Part shown: positions 1-8,611 of the stretch, piece after piece
Layout: each line of letters begins with the position of its first letter
How positions within the stretch are numbered: position 1 is the first letter of the stretch
From: Paenibacillus chibensis
GTDB lineage: Bacteria; Bacillota; Bacilli; Paenibacillales; Paenibacillaceae
DNA length: 64,000 nucleotides
Assembly: GCF_004001045.1 (NCBI RefSeq)
Contig: NZ_BIMK01000015.1
Location: 1-64,000 of the forward strand
Direction: 5' to 3'
Program-made: the position numbers and the translations under genes
Notes under the pieces: generated by a model
Told to the model about the DNA's origin: nothing
The model's database searches: none
What the model saw: only the letters and a program-made list of their open reading frames with translations

Positions 1-70
1 CTGAAGTTTTTCTTGGGATTATAGAATGGTTCAACTTCGCTGAAATTTATAAATTCTGTAATCATAAAAA

Positions 71-106
71 AAGGAACGGATAAGGAAATTTCCTTATCCG
101 TTCCTT
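71..106 (-). terminator. Rho-independent terminator of the spoIIA operon
   Basis: A perfect 36-bp palindrome (18-bp arms, 71-88 and 89-106). Read on the minus strand it is followed by a run of seven T. It begins two bases after the sigF stop codon, so it closes the spoIIAA-spoIIAB-sigF transcript. Confidence 0.9.
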
Positions 107-108
107 CT

Positions 109-864
109 TCACTGCGCGATCTGATCGCGGATCAGCTGCAATATTTTCTTTTCCAGACGCGATACCTGCACCTGGGATATGCCAAGCCGTGATGCGACCT
201 CCGATTGCGTCTGATCCCGGTAATACCTGAGGTATACGATCAGCTTTTCCCGTTCGGAAAGTCCGTCGATCGCCTCGTTCAAAGCGAGTTTGTCAAACCA
301 GCGCTCCTGGGAGTCATCCGCAATCTGATCCATCAGGGTGATCGGATCGCCATCATTTTCGAATACCGTTTCATGAATCGAGGTCGGGGGCTTGTTCGCC
401 TCCTGGGCAAACACAACCTCCTCTGGAGTTACGCCCAGCTCGTCAGCTACCTCCTTAATCGTAGGCAGCCGGTCGAGATGCTTCGAGAGCTCGTCCTTCT
501 TCTTGCGGACCTTGTTGGCCATCTCCTTCAGGGAGCGGCTGACCTTGAGCGTGCCGTCATCGCGCAGGAACCGCTGGATTTCCCCGATGATCATCGGAAC
601 GGCATAGGTGGAAAATTTAACGTCATAGCTCAAATCGAATTTATCAACAGACTTCAGCAGACCGATACAGCCGATCTGAAACAGATCCTCCGGCTCATAG
701 CCGCGGTTCATGAACCTTTGTACAACGGACCAGACGAGACGGATGTTGCAGTTTACCAGCGTATCGCGGGCCATGCTGTCTCCGGTCTGGCTCAGTGCGA
801 TCAGACGTTTGACTTCCGCATCTTCCAGATAGGTCTGCGAAGGTTTTTTCACATCAGCATCCAT
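109..864 (-). CDS. sigF: RNA polymerase sigma factor SigF (forespore, SpoIIAC)
   Basis: Forespore-specific sporulation sigma factor that directs core RNA polymerase to early forespore promoters. The protein has 251 residues from the ATG at 864, which lies 9 nt after a GGGG ribosome-binding run; the in-frame TTG at 873 has none. Sigma region 2 is seen around residues 55-110 (EDLFQIGCIGLLKSVDKF, then FSTYAVPMIIGEIQRF). A region 4 helix-turn-helix lies near the C terminus (EVASRLGISQVQVSRLEKK). It is the last gene of the three-gene spoIIA operon, 12 bp after spoIIAB, which encodes its inhibitor. The family assignment is secure from sequence and gene order. Confidence 0.97.
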   Translation of the reverse strand: MDADVKKPSQTYLEDAEVKRLIALSQTGDSMARDTLVNCNIRLVWSVVQRFMNRGYEPEDLFQIGCIGLLKSVDKFDLSYDVKFSTYAVPMIIGEIQRFLRDDGTLKVSRSLKEMANKVRKKKDELSKHLDRLPTIKEVADELGVTPEEVVFAQEANKPPTSIHETVFENDGDPITLMDQIADDSQERWFDKLALNEAIDGLSEREKLIVYLRYYRDQTQSEVASRLGISQVQVSRLEKKILQLIRDQIAQ

Positions 865-876
865 GGCGCCCAACCC

Positions 877-1320
877 CTAATTATACAAAGCTTTCTTGGA
901 TTCAATCCTTTTCTTCATCCTGATCGATGTACCGGAGCCGGGTTCGCTGGAAACTTCAAATTCGTCCATGAAGTTCTCCATGATCGTAAAGCCCATACCC
1001 GATCTCTCCAGTTCAGGCTTTGACGTGTACAGTGGCTGACGGGCCAGATCCAAATCCTCAATGCCCGCTCCCTTGTCTTCAACCGTAATGGTAACCGTAT
1101 CTCCGACGATCTCGGCGGTAATGGTCACTTTACCATCCGGATCACTGTTATAGCCGTGAATGATGCTGTTCGTGACCGCTTCGGAAATGACCGTTTTCAG
1201 GTCGCTCAGCTCATCCATAGTCGGATCAAGCTGGGAAATGAAAGCCGCGACGGTAACCCGCGCAAACGATTCGTTTTCCGATTTGGCTGCAAATTGGAGC
1301 GTCATGAAATTGCGCTGCAA
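877..1320 (-). CDS. spoIIAB: Anti-sigma F factor and serine kinase SpoIIAB
   Basis: Binds and inhibits SigF and phosphorylates SpoIIAA. It has a GHKL/HATPase fold: the N-box carries [12 protein letters not shown], with later EDKGAGI and [13 protein letters not shown] glycine-rich nucleotide-binding segments. I prefer the TTG start at 1320 (147 residues). An AAGGAGG ribosome site lies 8 nt upstream, and the resulting N terminus ([10 protein letters not shown]) lines up with B. subtilis SpoIIAB (146 residues). The alternative ATG at 1338 overlaps the spoIIAA stop as ATGA but has no ribosome site of its own. The gene sits between its two partners, SpoIIAA and SigF. Confidence 0.95.
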   Translation of the reverse strand: MQRNFMTLQFAAKSENESFARVTVAAFISQLDPTMDELSDLKTVISEAVTNSIIHGYNSDPDGKVTITAEIVGDTVTITVEDKGAGIEDLDLARQPLYTSKPELERSGMGFTIMENFMDEFEVSSEPGSGTSIRMKKRIESKKALYN

Positions 1321-1334
1321 AGCTTGTTCCTCCT

Positions 1335-1688
1335 TCATGACACAACCTCCAGTCCCGAGAGCGCTTGACCCTCGTTATCATAAATAGGCATGATCTTGAA
1401 CAGCCCGGACATGTCCAGCAGACGATAGACCGCTTCATTCACATCGCATACCGCCATCTTGCCGCCCTTGCTTTTGATCAGCTTGTAGCGTCCCAGAATC
1501 ACGCCCAATCCGGAACTATCCATAAACTGCAAGTCCTTGAAACTAAGAACCAAATGCTCCGTTTGTCCTCTCTGGATGGATTCATCCAGCTGTAAACGGA
1601 CATGATCGGCGGTATGATGGTCCAATTCGCCGGATAGACGCACAATCAGTGTTTTGCGATGATGCTCCATTTCCACTTTCAGATTCAC
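1335..1688 (-). CDS. spoIIAA: Anti-anti-sigma factor SpoIIAA
   Basis: A STAS-domain antagonist (117 residues) that, when dephosphorylated, displaces SigF from SpoIIAB. The conserved phospho-serine motif is visible as [15 protein letters not shown] around residues 55-69. The start is a GTG preceded by AAGGAG. It is the first gene of the operon, and a sigma-H-like promoter lies just upstream (1721-1750), as expected for an operon switched on at the onset of sporulation. It overlaps the longest possible spoIIAB frame by 4 bp. Confidence 0.96.
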   Translation of the reverse strand: MNLKVEMEHHRKTLIVRLSGELDHHTADHVRLQLDESIQRGQTEHLVLSFKDLQFMDSSGLGVILGRYKLIKSKGGKMAVCDVNEAVYRLLDMSGLFKIMPIYDNEGQALSGLEVVS

Positions 1689-1720
1689 GCCTGCTCACTC
1701 TCCTTCCTGTCTTGCACAAG

Positions 1721-1750
1721 GATTTCTACGCAGTAAAATGAGATTCCTGC
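1721..1750 (-). promoter_or_regulatory. Candidate sigma-H promoter of the spoIIA operon
   Basis: On the minus strand the -35 is GCAGGAATC (1742-1750, 8 of 9 to RNAGGAWWW). After a 12-bp spacer the -10 is GTAGAAATC (1721-1729, keeping the GNNGAA core of RNNGAATWW). It lies 32 bp upstream of the spoIIAA start. B. subtilis spoIIA is a known sigma-H target, which supports the call. Confidence 0.65.
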
Positions 1751-1779
1751 CCCCCGACAAAACTAGAAGAAAACCGCTA

Positions 1780-2958
1780 TCAATCTACAAGAAACAATTT
1801 GGCCGTCGTCCGCTTGAACAGCTTCCACCAGCTTGCCTTTCCGATTTGTTCCGGAGATTTGAGCTCGAATTCCTTGAGAACTTTGTCGCCCTGGTAAACA
1901 ACCAGCTTACCGAGCACTTGGCCGGCCTGAACCGGAGCTTGAATTTCTTTCGGCACCTGCAGCTCGTGACGGACGCCTTCGGCTTTAGCATTTTTCTTCA
2001 GCAGCACGCTGTAATTCTGACCTGCGCTCAGCGTTAATTCCTTCACATTGCCTTTATTGACTTTGACCGTTCCGATCGGATCTCCCGGCTTGAATATCGT
2101 ATGTGTCGTGTACTGCGCAAACATATAGTCGAACATTTTCGCCACTTCTTCATTGCGCGTTTTCGTATTAGGCTCGCCCAGCACCACGGCTACGGCTCTT
2201 AAATTACCGTTAACCGCCGTAGCGGAAAGACAGAATTTCGCTTCCGAGGTATAGCCTGTTTTCAATCCGTCCGCGCCCGTATAGAAACGCACCAGCTTAT
2301 TCGTATTGACGAGCCAGAAAGGCTTCTGCGTATTTTTGCGCAGATAATCCTGATAGGACCCCGTATATTTGGTAATGTCCTTATGCTTTAACAGCTCCCG
2401 GCTGATGACCGCTATATCATGGGCGGATGAATAATGATTCTCCGCAGGCAAGCCGTTACAGTTGGCAAAATGGGTGTCGGTGAGCCCAAGCTCCTTCGCT
2501 TTGTCATTCATCATCTGCACGAAGGCTTCTTCGGTTCCCCCGATTTTCTCGGCCATCGCGACGGAAGCATCGTTACCGGATGCCATCGCGATTCCTTTCA
2601 GCATTTCATTGACGGACATTTCCTCGCCCGGTTCCAGAAAAATTTGCGAGCCCCCCATCGATGCGGCATATTCGCTGGTGCGGACCATATCGGTCAGCTT
2701 CAGCTTGCCTGAGTCGATTGCCTCCATGGTGAGCAGCATGGTCATGATCTTGGTGATGCTGGCTGGCGGCAGTTTATCATGGCTGTTTTTTTCATAAATG
2801 ATCGTTCCGGTATCCGCATCCATAAGAATGGCGGACTTCGCATTCGCCGCGAGCTCCGCCCCGGCCTGTTTAGCCTTTTCCTCTGCAGACCCCGTCTGCG
2901 GAAATGCGGCAGCCGTTAAGCAAAAAGCGAGCACAACTGCCAATAGCGTCTTTCTCAA
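1780..2958 (-). CDS. dacF: D-alanyl-D-alanine carboxypeptidase DacF (penicillin-binding protein)
   Basis: A class C low-molecular-weight penicillin-binding protein of 392 residues that trims the terminal D-Ala of peptidoglycan stem peptides, acting outside the membrane. A signal peptide covers about residues 1-25. The three active-site motifs are visible: SITK (serine nucleophile), SGN (in MASGNDASV) and KTG (in DGLKTGYTS). A C-terminal PBP5-type beta domain follows. Its place directly upstream of spoIIAA matches B. subtilis dacF, which acts in forespore cortex synthesis. No convincing terminator separates it from spoIIAA, so some read-through into the spoIIA operon is possible. Confidence 0.93.
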   Translation of the reverse strand: MRKTLLAVVLAFCLTAAAFPQTGSAEEKAKQAGAELAANAKSAILMDADTGTIIYEKNSHDKLPPASITKIMTMLLTMEAIDSGKLKLTDMVRTSEYAASMGGSQIFLEPGEEMSVNEMLKGIAMASGNDASVAMAEKIGGTEEAFVQMMNDKAKELGLTDTHFANCNGLPAENHYSSAHDIAVISRELLKHKDITKYTGSYQDYLRKNTQKPFWLVNTNKLVRFYTGADGLKTGYTSEAKFCLSATAVNGNLRAVAVVLGEPNTKTRNEEVAKMFDYMFAQYTTHTIFKPGDPIGTVKVNKGNVKELTLSAGQNYSVLLKKNAKAEGVRHELQVPKEIQAPVQAGQVLGKLVVYQGDKVLKEFELKSPEQIGKASWWKLFKRTTAKLFLVD

Positions 2959-3136
2959 AATAAGTCCCCTCCTGACCTCTGGTCATTAGTGATATGAGAA
3001 TCTGCAGGTAGGCCAGAGTTGCCCATGTGCTTCTCCGGTTTGCAAATTCTGATATTGCTGCTGTTTTCCAGTGTCGGCAGGTTGACAGAAAAATATTCCA
3101 TGAAACCCGAGCGTATTCAGGAAAATTTCGGAAAAC

Positions 3137-3168
3137 AAAAAAAATCCACAGGTCAATGACCTGTGGAT
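3137..3168 (-). terminator. Rho-independent terminator downstream of punA
   Basis: Arms ATCCACAGGTCA (3144-3155) and TGACCTGTGGAT (3157-3168). On the minus strand they are followed by a run of eight T. It begins 24 bp after the punA stop codon. Confidence 0.88.
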
Positions 3169-3191
3169 CTCACGCGCTTAAGCTCGCTTCA

Positions 3192-4016
3192 TTACATATT
3201 CGGGATGACGGCGAGCACCAGGCTCAAAAATTTCTCGCGTACGCGGTCTGTCGTTTCCATGACTTCGTCATGCGAGAGTGGCTGATCCAGGATGCCGGCA
3301 GCCATGTTGCTGATGCAGGAAATGCCAAGCACCTCAATACCTGCATGGCGTGCCACGATTGTTTCCGAAACCGTCGACATTCCAACGGCGTCAGCGCCCA
3401 GTGTACGAAGCATCCGAATTTCTGCAGGTGTTTCATACGTCGGTCCGAGCAGGCCTGCATACACGCCTTCCTGGACTTTAATACCCTTGGACTCCGCCGT
3501 GTCTTTGAGGAGCTTGCGCAGACGGCGGCTGTAGCCCTCGGACATATCCGGGAATCGAACCCCGAGCGCGGAGTCATTCGGACCTACCAGCGGATTTTTA
3601 CCTGTCAGGTTCAAGTGATCGGATATCACCATAAGGTCGCCCGGCTCATAGGAGATGTTTACGCCTCCGGCGGCATTCGTAACGAGCAGGCTTGTAACAC
3701 CCAGTTCTTTCATTACACGGACCGGGAACGCGGTCACTTCAGGGCCGTATCCTTCATACATATGGAAGCGGCCTTTCATCATGACAACGGCACGGCCTTC
3801 AATGTTGCCGAGCAGAAGCTCTCCGTCATGTCCTTCTACAGTGGACACCGGAAAATGGGGGATATCCTGATACGGAATCGAAATCCCGTCCTGAATGAGG
3901 TCCGCAAGGATCCCGAGACCGGAGCCGAGAATGAGGCCTACCTCCGGTTTCACTCCTGTTTTGCCTTGAATATAAGCTGCTGCCTCTTGAATGACTGTCT
4001 GATTAATCGTTGTCAT
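3192..4016 (-). CDS. punA: Purine nucleoside phosphorylase (trimeric PNP type)
   Basis: Phosphorolysis of purine nucleosides to base and (deoxy)ribose-1-phosphate, for purine salvage. The 274-residue length and motifs fit the trimeric PNP family: GLILGSGLG near residue 30, the GRFHMYEGY segment, VTNAAGGVN, and the base-binding region around GPTYETPAEIRMLRTLGADAVGMS. The ATG at 4016 has AAGGAG 10-11 nt upstream and overlaps the end of the xerD-like gene by 14 bp, suggesting translational coupling. In B. subtilis deoB (drm) sits between these two genes; here it is missing. Confidence 0.94.
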   Translation of the reverse strand: MTTINQTVIQEAAAYIQGKTGVKPEVGLILGSGLGILADLIQDGISIPYQDIPHFPVSTVEGHDGELLLGNIEGRAVVMMKGRFHMYEGYGPEVTAFPVRVMKELGVTSLLVTNAAGGVNISYEPGDLMVISDHLNLTGKNPLVGPNDSALGVRFPDMSEGYSRRLRKLLKDTAESKGIKVQEGVYAGLLGPTYETPAEIRMLRTLGADAVGMSTVSETIVARHAGIEVLGISCISNMAAGILDQPLSHDEVMETTDRVREKFLSLVLAVIPNM

Positions 4017-4938
4017 GTGAAGATCTCTCCTTCAATTGGGTTGAATGCATGCGCTCCCGCGGATGATGGCTCTCATAAACTTCCTTCATTGCTTTTTTCG
4101 TCAAGGCGCCATAGAGGGGTGAGGCGGAGATGTCAGTATACCCCAGCATTTCCTGTACCGACCGGATATCCGCACCGTCCTCCAGCAAATGGGCCGCGAA
4201 CGAATGGCGCAGCGTATGCGGAGTAATTTCTCCGTTGATGCCGGACTCTGCGGCGTATTTTTTTAATATTTTCCAAAAACCCTGTCGGGTTAATCGGGAC
4301 CCCAGATTGTTGATGAACAGGCTCTTCTCCTGTTCTTCTCGAAGCAGCTTCGGACGCATGCGTGTGATGTAAATCTCCACGGATTCCGCCGAAATGCGGC
4401 TGATCGGAAGGACCCGCTCTTTGCCCGAACTGCTTGTACAGCGGATAAATTTCATATCCGGATTTACGTCTCCCAGGTTCAGTGCCATCAGCTCGGACAC
4501 CTTCATGCCTGTGGCGTACAGCAGCTCCAGCATCGCTTTATCCCTCATACCGGGCGCGGTCGTAATATCCGGAGCCGCAAGAAGACGTTCCACCTGCTCG
4601 ACTGTCAGCACCTGCGGAACTTTCTTCTCCAGTTTCGGCGTTTCCATATACAGTGTCGGGTCCTGCTCCAGCAAAGATTCCTTGACCATGTAATGAAAAA
4701 AAGAACGCAGCGATACCAGCTTCCGCGTCACCGTCGATGCTGCGAAGCCATGCCCTTTCATATCGTTCATGTACATGGAAATATGCAACTTCTTGATTTG
4801 GTCTGCCGACTCAATCCCCTGCTCCTCCAAAAACCCGAAAAATTGCAGCAGGTCGCGCTCATAGGATTCGAGCGTATTACGCGACAGCCCCTTCTCATCA
4901 CCGATATAACGAATGAAGGATTGAACGTACTGCATCAT
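4003..4938 (-). CDS. xerD: XerD-like tyrosine recombinase with substituted catalytic residues
   Basis: A 311-residue phage-integrase-family protein at the position of B. subtilis ripX/xerD. The N-terminal SAM-like core-binding domain (about 1-95) and the C-terminal catalytic domain are both full length. Of the six catalytic positions only three are kept: His241 and Arg244 (HTLRH) and the nucleophile Tyr276. The first arginine (TGxRVSEL in the family) is Lys146, the beta-hairpin lysine (GKGxKER) is replaced by Ser170, and the third histidine (LGHxDIS) is Tyr267. The usual TTQIYTH around the nucleophile reads SASPLYGAL. The frame is intact with a good ribosome site, so it is not an obvious pseudogene, but classical dif recombination by this protein looks doubtful. 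Confidence 0.85.
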   Translation of the reverse strand: MMQYVQSFIRYIGDEKGLSRNTLESYERDLLQFFGFLEEQGIESADQIKKLHISMYMNDMKGHGFAASTVTRKLVSLRSFFHYMVKESLLEQDPTLYMETPKLEKKVPQVLTVEQVERLLAAPDITTAPGMRDKAMLELLYATGMKVSELMALNLGDVNPDMKFIRCTSSSGKERVLPISRISAESVEIYITRMRPKLLREEQEKSLFINNLGSRLTRQGFWKILKKYAAESGINGEITPHTLRHSFAAHLLEDGADIRSVQEMLGYTDISASPLYGALTKKAMKEVYESHHPRERMHSTQLKERSSHDND

Positions 4939-5021
4939 AAGTTGAAAAAGCTCCTTCGGATAGATTCGCTGATCCTTACATCAATTCGACAAGAAACTCC
5001 ATATCCCTGCCTGCTGCCCCA

Positions 5022-5255
5022 CTATTCACCGTACCAGTAGAAAAACCGCAGTCTGTCTCCCATCATCTCGCCGGTCCGGGCCTTGTCTGAAGGCTGGAAC
5101 GCCTTCACTGCATGTCCCTCCGGGATCCGGTAATGATCGACCGGAGTAATCCATGCGCCGATCATGCCAAACAGCTGGTACAGCGCATAGGTAAGCGCCG
5201 CAAACACAATCAGAAACTTCAAGGACGACAAGCATCTCCGCACAGATATGATCAC
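5022..5255 (-). CDS. yqzK: DUF4227 (YqzK-like) small membrane protein
   Basis: A 77-residue protein of unknown function with one membrane segment (about residues 12-32, FLIVFAALTYALYQLFGMIG), followed by a soluble tail ending in RLRFFYWYGE. The GTG at 5255 has GGGAG 9 nt upstream and gives the family's usual length; a longer in-frame reading to 5348 has no ribosome site. The order xerD-yqzK-fur-spoIIM is that of B. subtilis, which supports the family name. Confidence 0.8.
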   Translation of the reverse strand: MIISVRRCLSSLKFLIVFAALTYALYQLFGMIGAWITPVDHYRIPEGHAVKAFQPSDKARTGEMMGDRLRFFYWYGE

Positions 5256-5432
5256 ATTATCACGCTCCCGGCAAATAGAATGCAGCCGGCTTGCGGCCAG
5301 CATCCTCATTATTCCCAGCTTATGAACCGGGATCGGGTTATATGACAAGCCTGTCTTGAAGTCACCAAAAAAGCCCTCTCCGACAGAAATGCCGGCGAGA
5401 GCTTGTGATCTTGGAGGATCATATTCGATTGT

Positions 5433-5912
5433 TTAATGATCCGACTTCTTGTCATCGCTGCGCTGACTTTCTTCCTTATCCTTACAGCGGTAACAAATCC
5501 CATGGAAATCAAGTCGGTGATCGGAAACCGTAAAATTAAACTCGCGTTCCAGCCGCTCTTCAAGCGGTCCCAGCCAGTCCTCGCGGATTTCATCCATGCT
5601 GCCGCATTTCACGCAGATCAGATGATGATGGTGGTGTTTTGCGGTATCAGTCCGCAAGTCATATCTTGCAACGCCATCGCCGAAATTAATCTTTTCCACG
5701 ACATGCAGTTCGCTGAGCAGCTCAAGGGTACGGTATACGGTAGCCAGACCGATTTCAGGAGCCTTTTCTTTGACGAGCATGAAAACATCCTCTGCACTGA
5801 GGTGGTCTTCTTCATTCTCGAGCAAAACTCTGACGGTAGCTTCCCGCTGGGGTGTCAGTTTATAGCCCTGGGATTGCAATTGTTGTTTGATTTTATCGAT
5901 CCGCGCTTCCAT
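5433..5912 (-). CDS. fur: Ferric uptake regulator Fur
   Basis: A 159-residue metal-dependent repressor of iron-uptake genes. A winged-helix DNA-binding domain (about 1-85, with LATVYRTLELL) is followed by a dimerisation domain carrying the metal sites: HHHHHLICVKCG and GICYRCK, i.e. two CxxC zinc pairs. The ATG at 5912 has GGGGAGGGAG immediately upstream; an in-frame GTG five codons earlier lies inside that ribosome site and is rejected. The C-terminal tail is rich in Asp, Lys and His. It could in principle be a paralogue (PerR/Zur), but the position upstream of spoIIM and the sequence favour Fur. Confidence 0.93.
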   Translation of the reverse strand: MEARIDKIKQQLQSQGYKLTPQREATVRVLLENEEDHLSAEDVFMLVKEKAPEIGLATVYRTLELLSELHVVEKINFGDGVARYDLRTDTAKHHHHHLICVKCGSMDEIREDWLGPLEERLEREFNFTVSDHRLDFHGICYRCKDKEESQRSDDKKSDH

Positions 5913-6004
5913 TTTCTCCCTCCCCACAGGAAAATCACTGCACCTTTGCTATATCACATCTTTCATTATAGGGGGAGTTACGCCGCAAAGTCAAACGATT
6001 TTAC

Positions 6005-6655
6005 TTACATCCCGGGCAGTCCGGCGGTTTGCAGCAGCGTCGGTGTAACCCATCTCATCATGGCCGGAGTCACCCAGGTTTCAAACGAGGAAATGCCCAG
6101 CATGATCAGACACATGACCAGCGTTAAACCGACATAAGACGCGAATGGACGCACCACGTTGACACGATTATGCATCATGACCCTGTTTTTGATCACATGC
6201 AGCGAGAAGGCGATGGCAGATACGCTGGAAACGATCAGCACCGGAATGATAATCAGATTCGGCGGAGCGACGGTTACAAGCGCAAAAAGCAGGCCTTTCC
6301 ATGAAAATTGACCCACCAGGTACCCGACCGCAAATCCGACCAAAACGCCCTTCAAGAAATCTAAAATAAGAATTCCGGGCAGACCGATGACAGAGAGTCC
6401 CAGAAACCAGATTAAACCGACCCACTTCAAATGCAGCCCCGCGATATTCCAGAACGAATCTGCTGCCACCGTCCCGGTTTCGCTTTGATCAACGGTAAGG
6501 AAAAAATTTTGAAGATACCGTCCCAAATCCTGCTGCTGTTCGAGCGACAACGCATTCACCATAAGCGCCCCGAAGATGACTCCGACGAGAAACAGCACGG
6601 CAACGAAAATATAAAGAATCGTCTGCTCCTTCAAGGTATGGCGGAAAGTTCGCAT
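6005..6655 (-). CDS. spoIIM: Stage II sporulation protein M (SpoIIM)
   Basis: A 216-residue polytopic membrane protein of the SpoIIM-SpoIIP-SpoIID complex that dissolves septal peptidoglycan during engulfment. About five hydrophobic segments are visible: residues 13-35, 75-100, 104-125, 130-150 and 178-200. The start has GGAAGGGGG upstream. In B. subtilis it is expressed under sigma-E in the mother cell; I did not find a convincing promoter here. Its position after fur matches the conserved order. Confidence 0.93.
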   Translation of the reverse strand: MRTFRHTLKEQTILYIFVAVLFLVGVIFGALMVNALSLEQQQDLGRYLQNFFLTVDQSETGTVAADSFWNIAGLHLKWVGLIWFLGLSVIGLPGILILDFLKGVLVGFAVGYLVGQFSWKGLLFALVTVAPPNLIIIPVLIVSSVSAIAFSLHVIKNRVMMHNRVNVVRPFASYVGLTLVMCLIMLGISSFETWVTPAMMRWVTPTLLQTAGLPGM

Positions 6656-6720
6656 ACAGGATTCCCCCTTCCTATCACATACCTCTACTCTATGAAGACA
6701 AGCTCCAAACTATGCCCTTG

Positions 6721-7944
6721 TCACTCGCTTGGTGCTGCGACCTTCCCGTACGTGCCGCCCCCACCGGAAACGAGAGACAGCGTGCCGTTTCTTGCCTGGA
6801 TGATCTGACCGGCCATGCTCTTCCCGACGACCTCCGAAAGCTCCGCCTCGTCGGCTTGATGCAGGATAGACATTTCCGTTCCAAAACGGGCGAGCAGCTT
6901 CTCCATCGTCGCTTTTCCAAGACCCGGAATAAATTCCAGCGGAACTTGATAATGATAGGCCGGGCGATGGGAGGGCATCTCGGAATCCTTTCGGTCAGCG
7001 ATATCCAATATCCGGTCGAGAACCCCCAGTACCTTTTTGGATCCGCCGCAGTACGGGCACACGCCGGTGATCACCTCGGCTTGATCCAAAATGCGGCTGC
7101 AGCCGAGACAGTATGTGCGGTGGTATTTTCCCAGACGGGGGTTCAACCCGTAATTGGCTGTCACCGCCCGTCCCTCAGAACGTTCAAGGGCCAGCATAAG
7201 CTCCTTAAAGCTGGGCTCACTCATTCGAATGCGGTTGTATTCCCTGCCGATCTTGCCTAGAGAATGGGCATCCGAATTCGTTACGAAGGTGTATCGGTCA
7301 AGCTCGGAAAGATGCCCTGCCATGTCGGAATCGGCGCTGAGCCCAAGCTCAACGGCGCTGATCATGGACAAGTCCAGCACTTCAGACATCTTCGGGGTCA
7401 CGTTGCCATATAGGCCTTTGTGAGGCGTAAAGACATGCGCAGGAATCAGGATCCCGCCCCGAGCGTATATTTCCTCCTGCAGCTGACGCCCAGGCACGTA
7501 AATCCGCTGGGAGCTGAGATTCACATTTTTCATATGCTTGGACATCCACGCCGTAAAATGCTGCATGACCTTCAGGCTCGGAAAATAGGCGAGCAGATGC
7601 GCAGCGCCCTTGCCTTCTTCATAAATTTCGATTTCGCTCCCCAGCAAAATCGTCGTCCCCCGGTAGGAGATCCCTCCATCCGCAATCTCGGTCATTTCCC
7701 CGTTATGCAGGCAGTCCATAATGTCCTTTTGCACTTCCGGCGAATGGCAGTCGATGATGCCGACCAGATCGATGCCTTTGCGCTCTGCTGCCTCCCTGGC
7801 AATATTCGCGAAGGTCAAATCCTTGCTGCCGCTGATTTTAACGGCCTGTCCGGAAGTGGATCTCCCAATGTGAATGTGCAGATCGGCATAAAATTCGTTC
7901 AGAGCAAAGCCTTCTGTATATGGTTTGGTCAACGGCCGGTTCAT
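6721..7944 (-). CDS. yqxK: Endonuclease Q family protein (YqxK-like, PHP domain)
   Basis: A PHP-fold nuclease related to archaeal/bacterial endonuclease Q, which nicks DNA 5' of deaminated bases (uracil, hypoxanthine). Visible are the metal-binding ADLHIHIGRS near the N terminus, LLGSEIEI, PAHVFTPH and TNSDAHSLGKIG. These are followed by a four-cysteine zinc site (CLGCSRIL ... CPYCGG) and a C-terminal helix-hairpin-helix segment (EFIPGLGKATMEKLLARFG). I place the start at the ATG at 7944 (407 residues), which overlaps the nudF stop as ATGA; a TTG 36 bp upstream lies inside nudF. Pairing with a Nudix hydrolase suggests a shared role in damaged-nucleotide control. Confidence 0.85.
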   Translation of the reverse strand: MNRPLTKPYTEGFALNEFYADLHIHIGRSTSGQAVKISGSKDLTFANIAREAAERKGIDLVGIIDCHSPEVQKDIMDCLHNGEMTEIADGGISYRGTTILLGSEIEIYEEGKGAAHLLAYFPSLKVMQHFTAWMSKHMKNVNLSSQRIYVPGRQLQEEIYARGGILIPAHVFTPHKGLYGNVTPKMSEVLDLSMISAVELGLSADSDMAGHLSELDRYTFVTNSDAHSLGKIGREYNRIRMSEPSFKELMLALERSEGRAVTANYGLNPRLGKYHRTYCLGCSRILDQAEVITGVCPYCGGSKKVLGVLDRILDIADRKDSEMPSHRPAYHYQVPLEFIPGLGKATMEKLLARFGTEMSILHQADEAELSEVVGKSMAGQIIQARNGTLSLVSGGGGTYGKVAAPSE

Positions 7945-8513
7945 AATCCGAATGTCCCTGTCGCCAGTTTCAGCTTCCAAGCATAAATGGCCATCACCGT
8001 CTTGGCATCACTGATTCGTCCGGAACGGACCGCTTCTTCCGCTTCCTCCAGGGTCAGCTCATACACTTCAAGAAACTCATCCTCGTCGGGAGCGGCATCG
8101 CCGCTGGCCAAATCCTCCGCGACATACAAATGTATGATCTCATTCGCAAAACCCGGAGACGTATAGAAGGAATGTAAAAGTCGAATGCTGCTGCATACAT
8201 ACCCGGTCTCTTCTTGCAATTCCCGTTTTGCTGCCTCAAGAGGATTCTCATCCTTTTCAAGCTTTCCAGCCGGAATTTCCAGCCCGCAGCGGCCCATGGC
8301 CTGCCGGAACTGATCCACCATTACGATTTTATCTCCATGAACGGCAAGTACAGCCACGGCTCCCGGATGCTTGATGATTTCTCGGGTGGCGGTACTTCCA
8401 TCGGGCAGCTTTACCGTATCGATTTGCAAGGAAATGATTTTCCCGTCGAATACGGGCTTGGTCGAGACTGTCACTTCGTCAAGTTTTGAATTCTGGTTCG
8501 AAATAGGTTTCAA
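7941..8513 (-). CDS. nudF: ADP-ribose pyrophosphatase NudF (Nudix hydrolase)
   Basis: A 190-residue Nudix hydrolase expected to cleave ADP-ribose to AMP and ribose-5-phosphate. The full Nudix box is present around residues 82-104: a glycine, then Glu six residues later, then RELQEETGY, with all metal-binding glutamates. The downstream PGFANEI segment is typical of ADP-ribose-type members. It is translationally coupled to the EndoQ gene (ATGA overlap) and diverges from the small mciZ-like gene, as in Bacillus. Confidence 0.9.
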   Translation of the reverse strand: MKPISNQNSKLDEVTVSTKPVFDGKIISLQIDTVKLPDGSTATREIIKHPGAVAVLAVHGDKIVMVDQFRQAMGRCGLEIPAGKLEKDENPLEAAKRELQEETGYVCSSIRLLHSFYTSPGFANEIIHLYVAEDLASGDAAPDEDEFLEVYELTLEEAEEAVRSGRISDAKTVMAIYAWKLKLATGTFGL

Positions 8514-8543
8514 CGTCTCATCTCTCCTTCATTTTAAAAACGT

Positions 8544-8572
8544 GCATGTTTGTCCATGCTGATACATATGGT
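8544..8572 (+). promoter_or_regulatory. Possible sigma-E promoter of the mciZ-like gene
   Basis: GCATGTT (8544-8550), a 14-bp spacer, then CATATGGT (8565-8572), against sigma-E KMATATT / CATACAMT. The -35 has one mismatch; the -10 keeps only CATA plus the final T. B. subtilis mciZ is under sigma-E, which is the main reason for noting this weak match. Confidence 0.35.
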
Positions 8573-8611
8573 GTTATTATAACAAACTTCAAGCTGAAAG
8601 AAGGGAAGCGA

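Noticed and set aside
205..1023. 272-codon plus-strand ORF opposite sigF and spoIIAB
   Set aside because: Antisense shadow of two well-supported sporulation genes; no ribosome site and no family pattern.
3027..4226. 399-codon plus-strand ORF opposite punA
   Set aside because: Antisense reading over a clear purine nucleoside phosphorylase; residue composition is unlike a folded protein.
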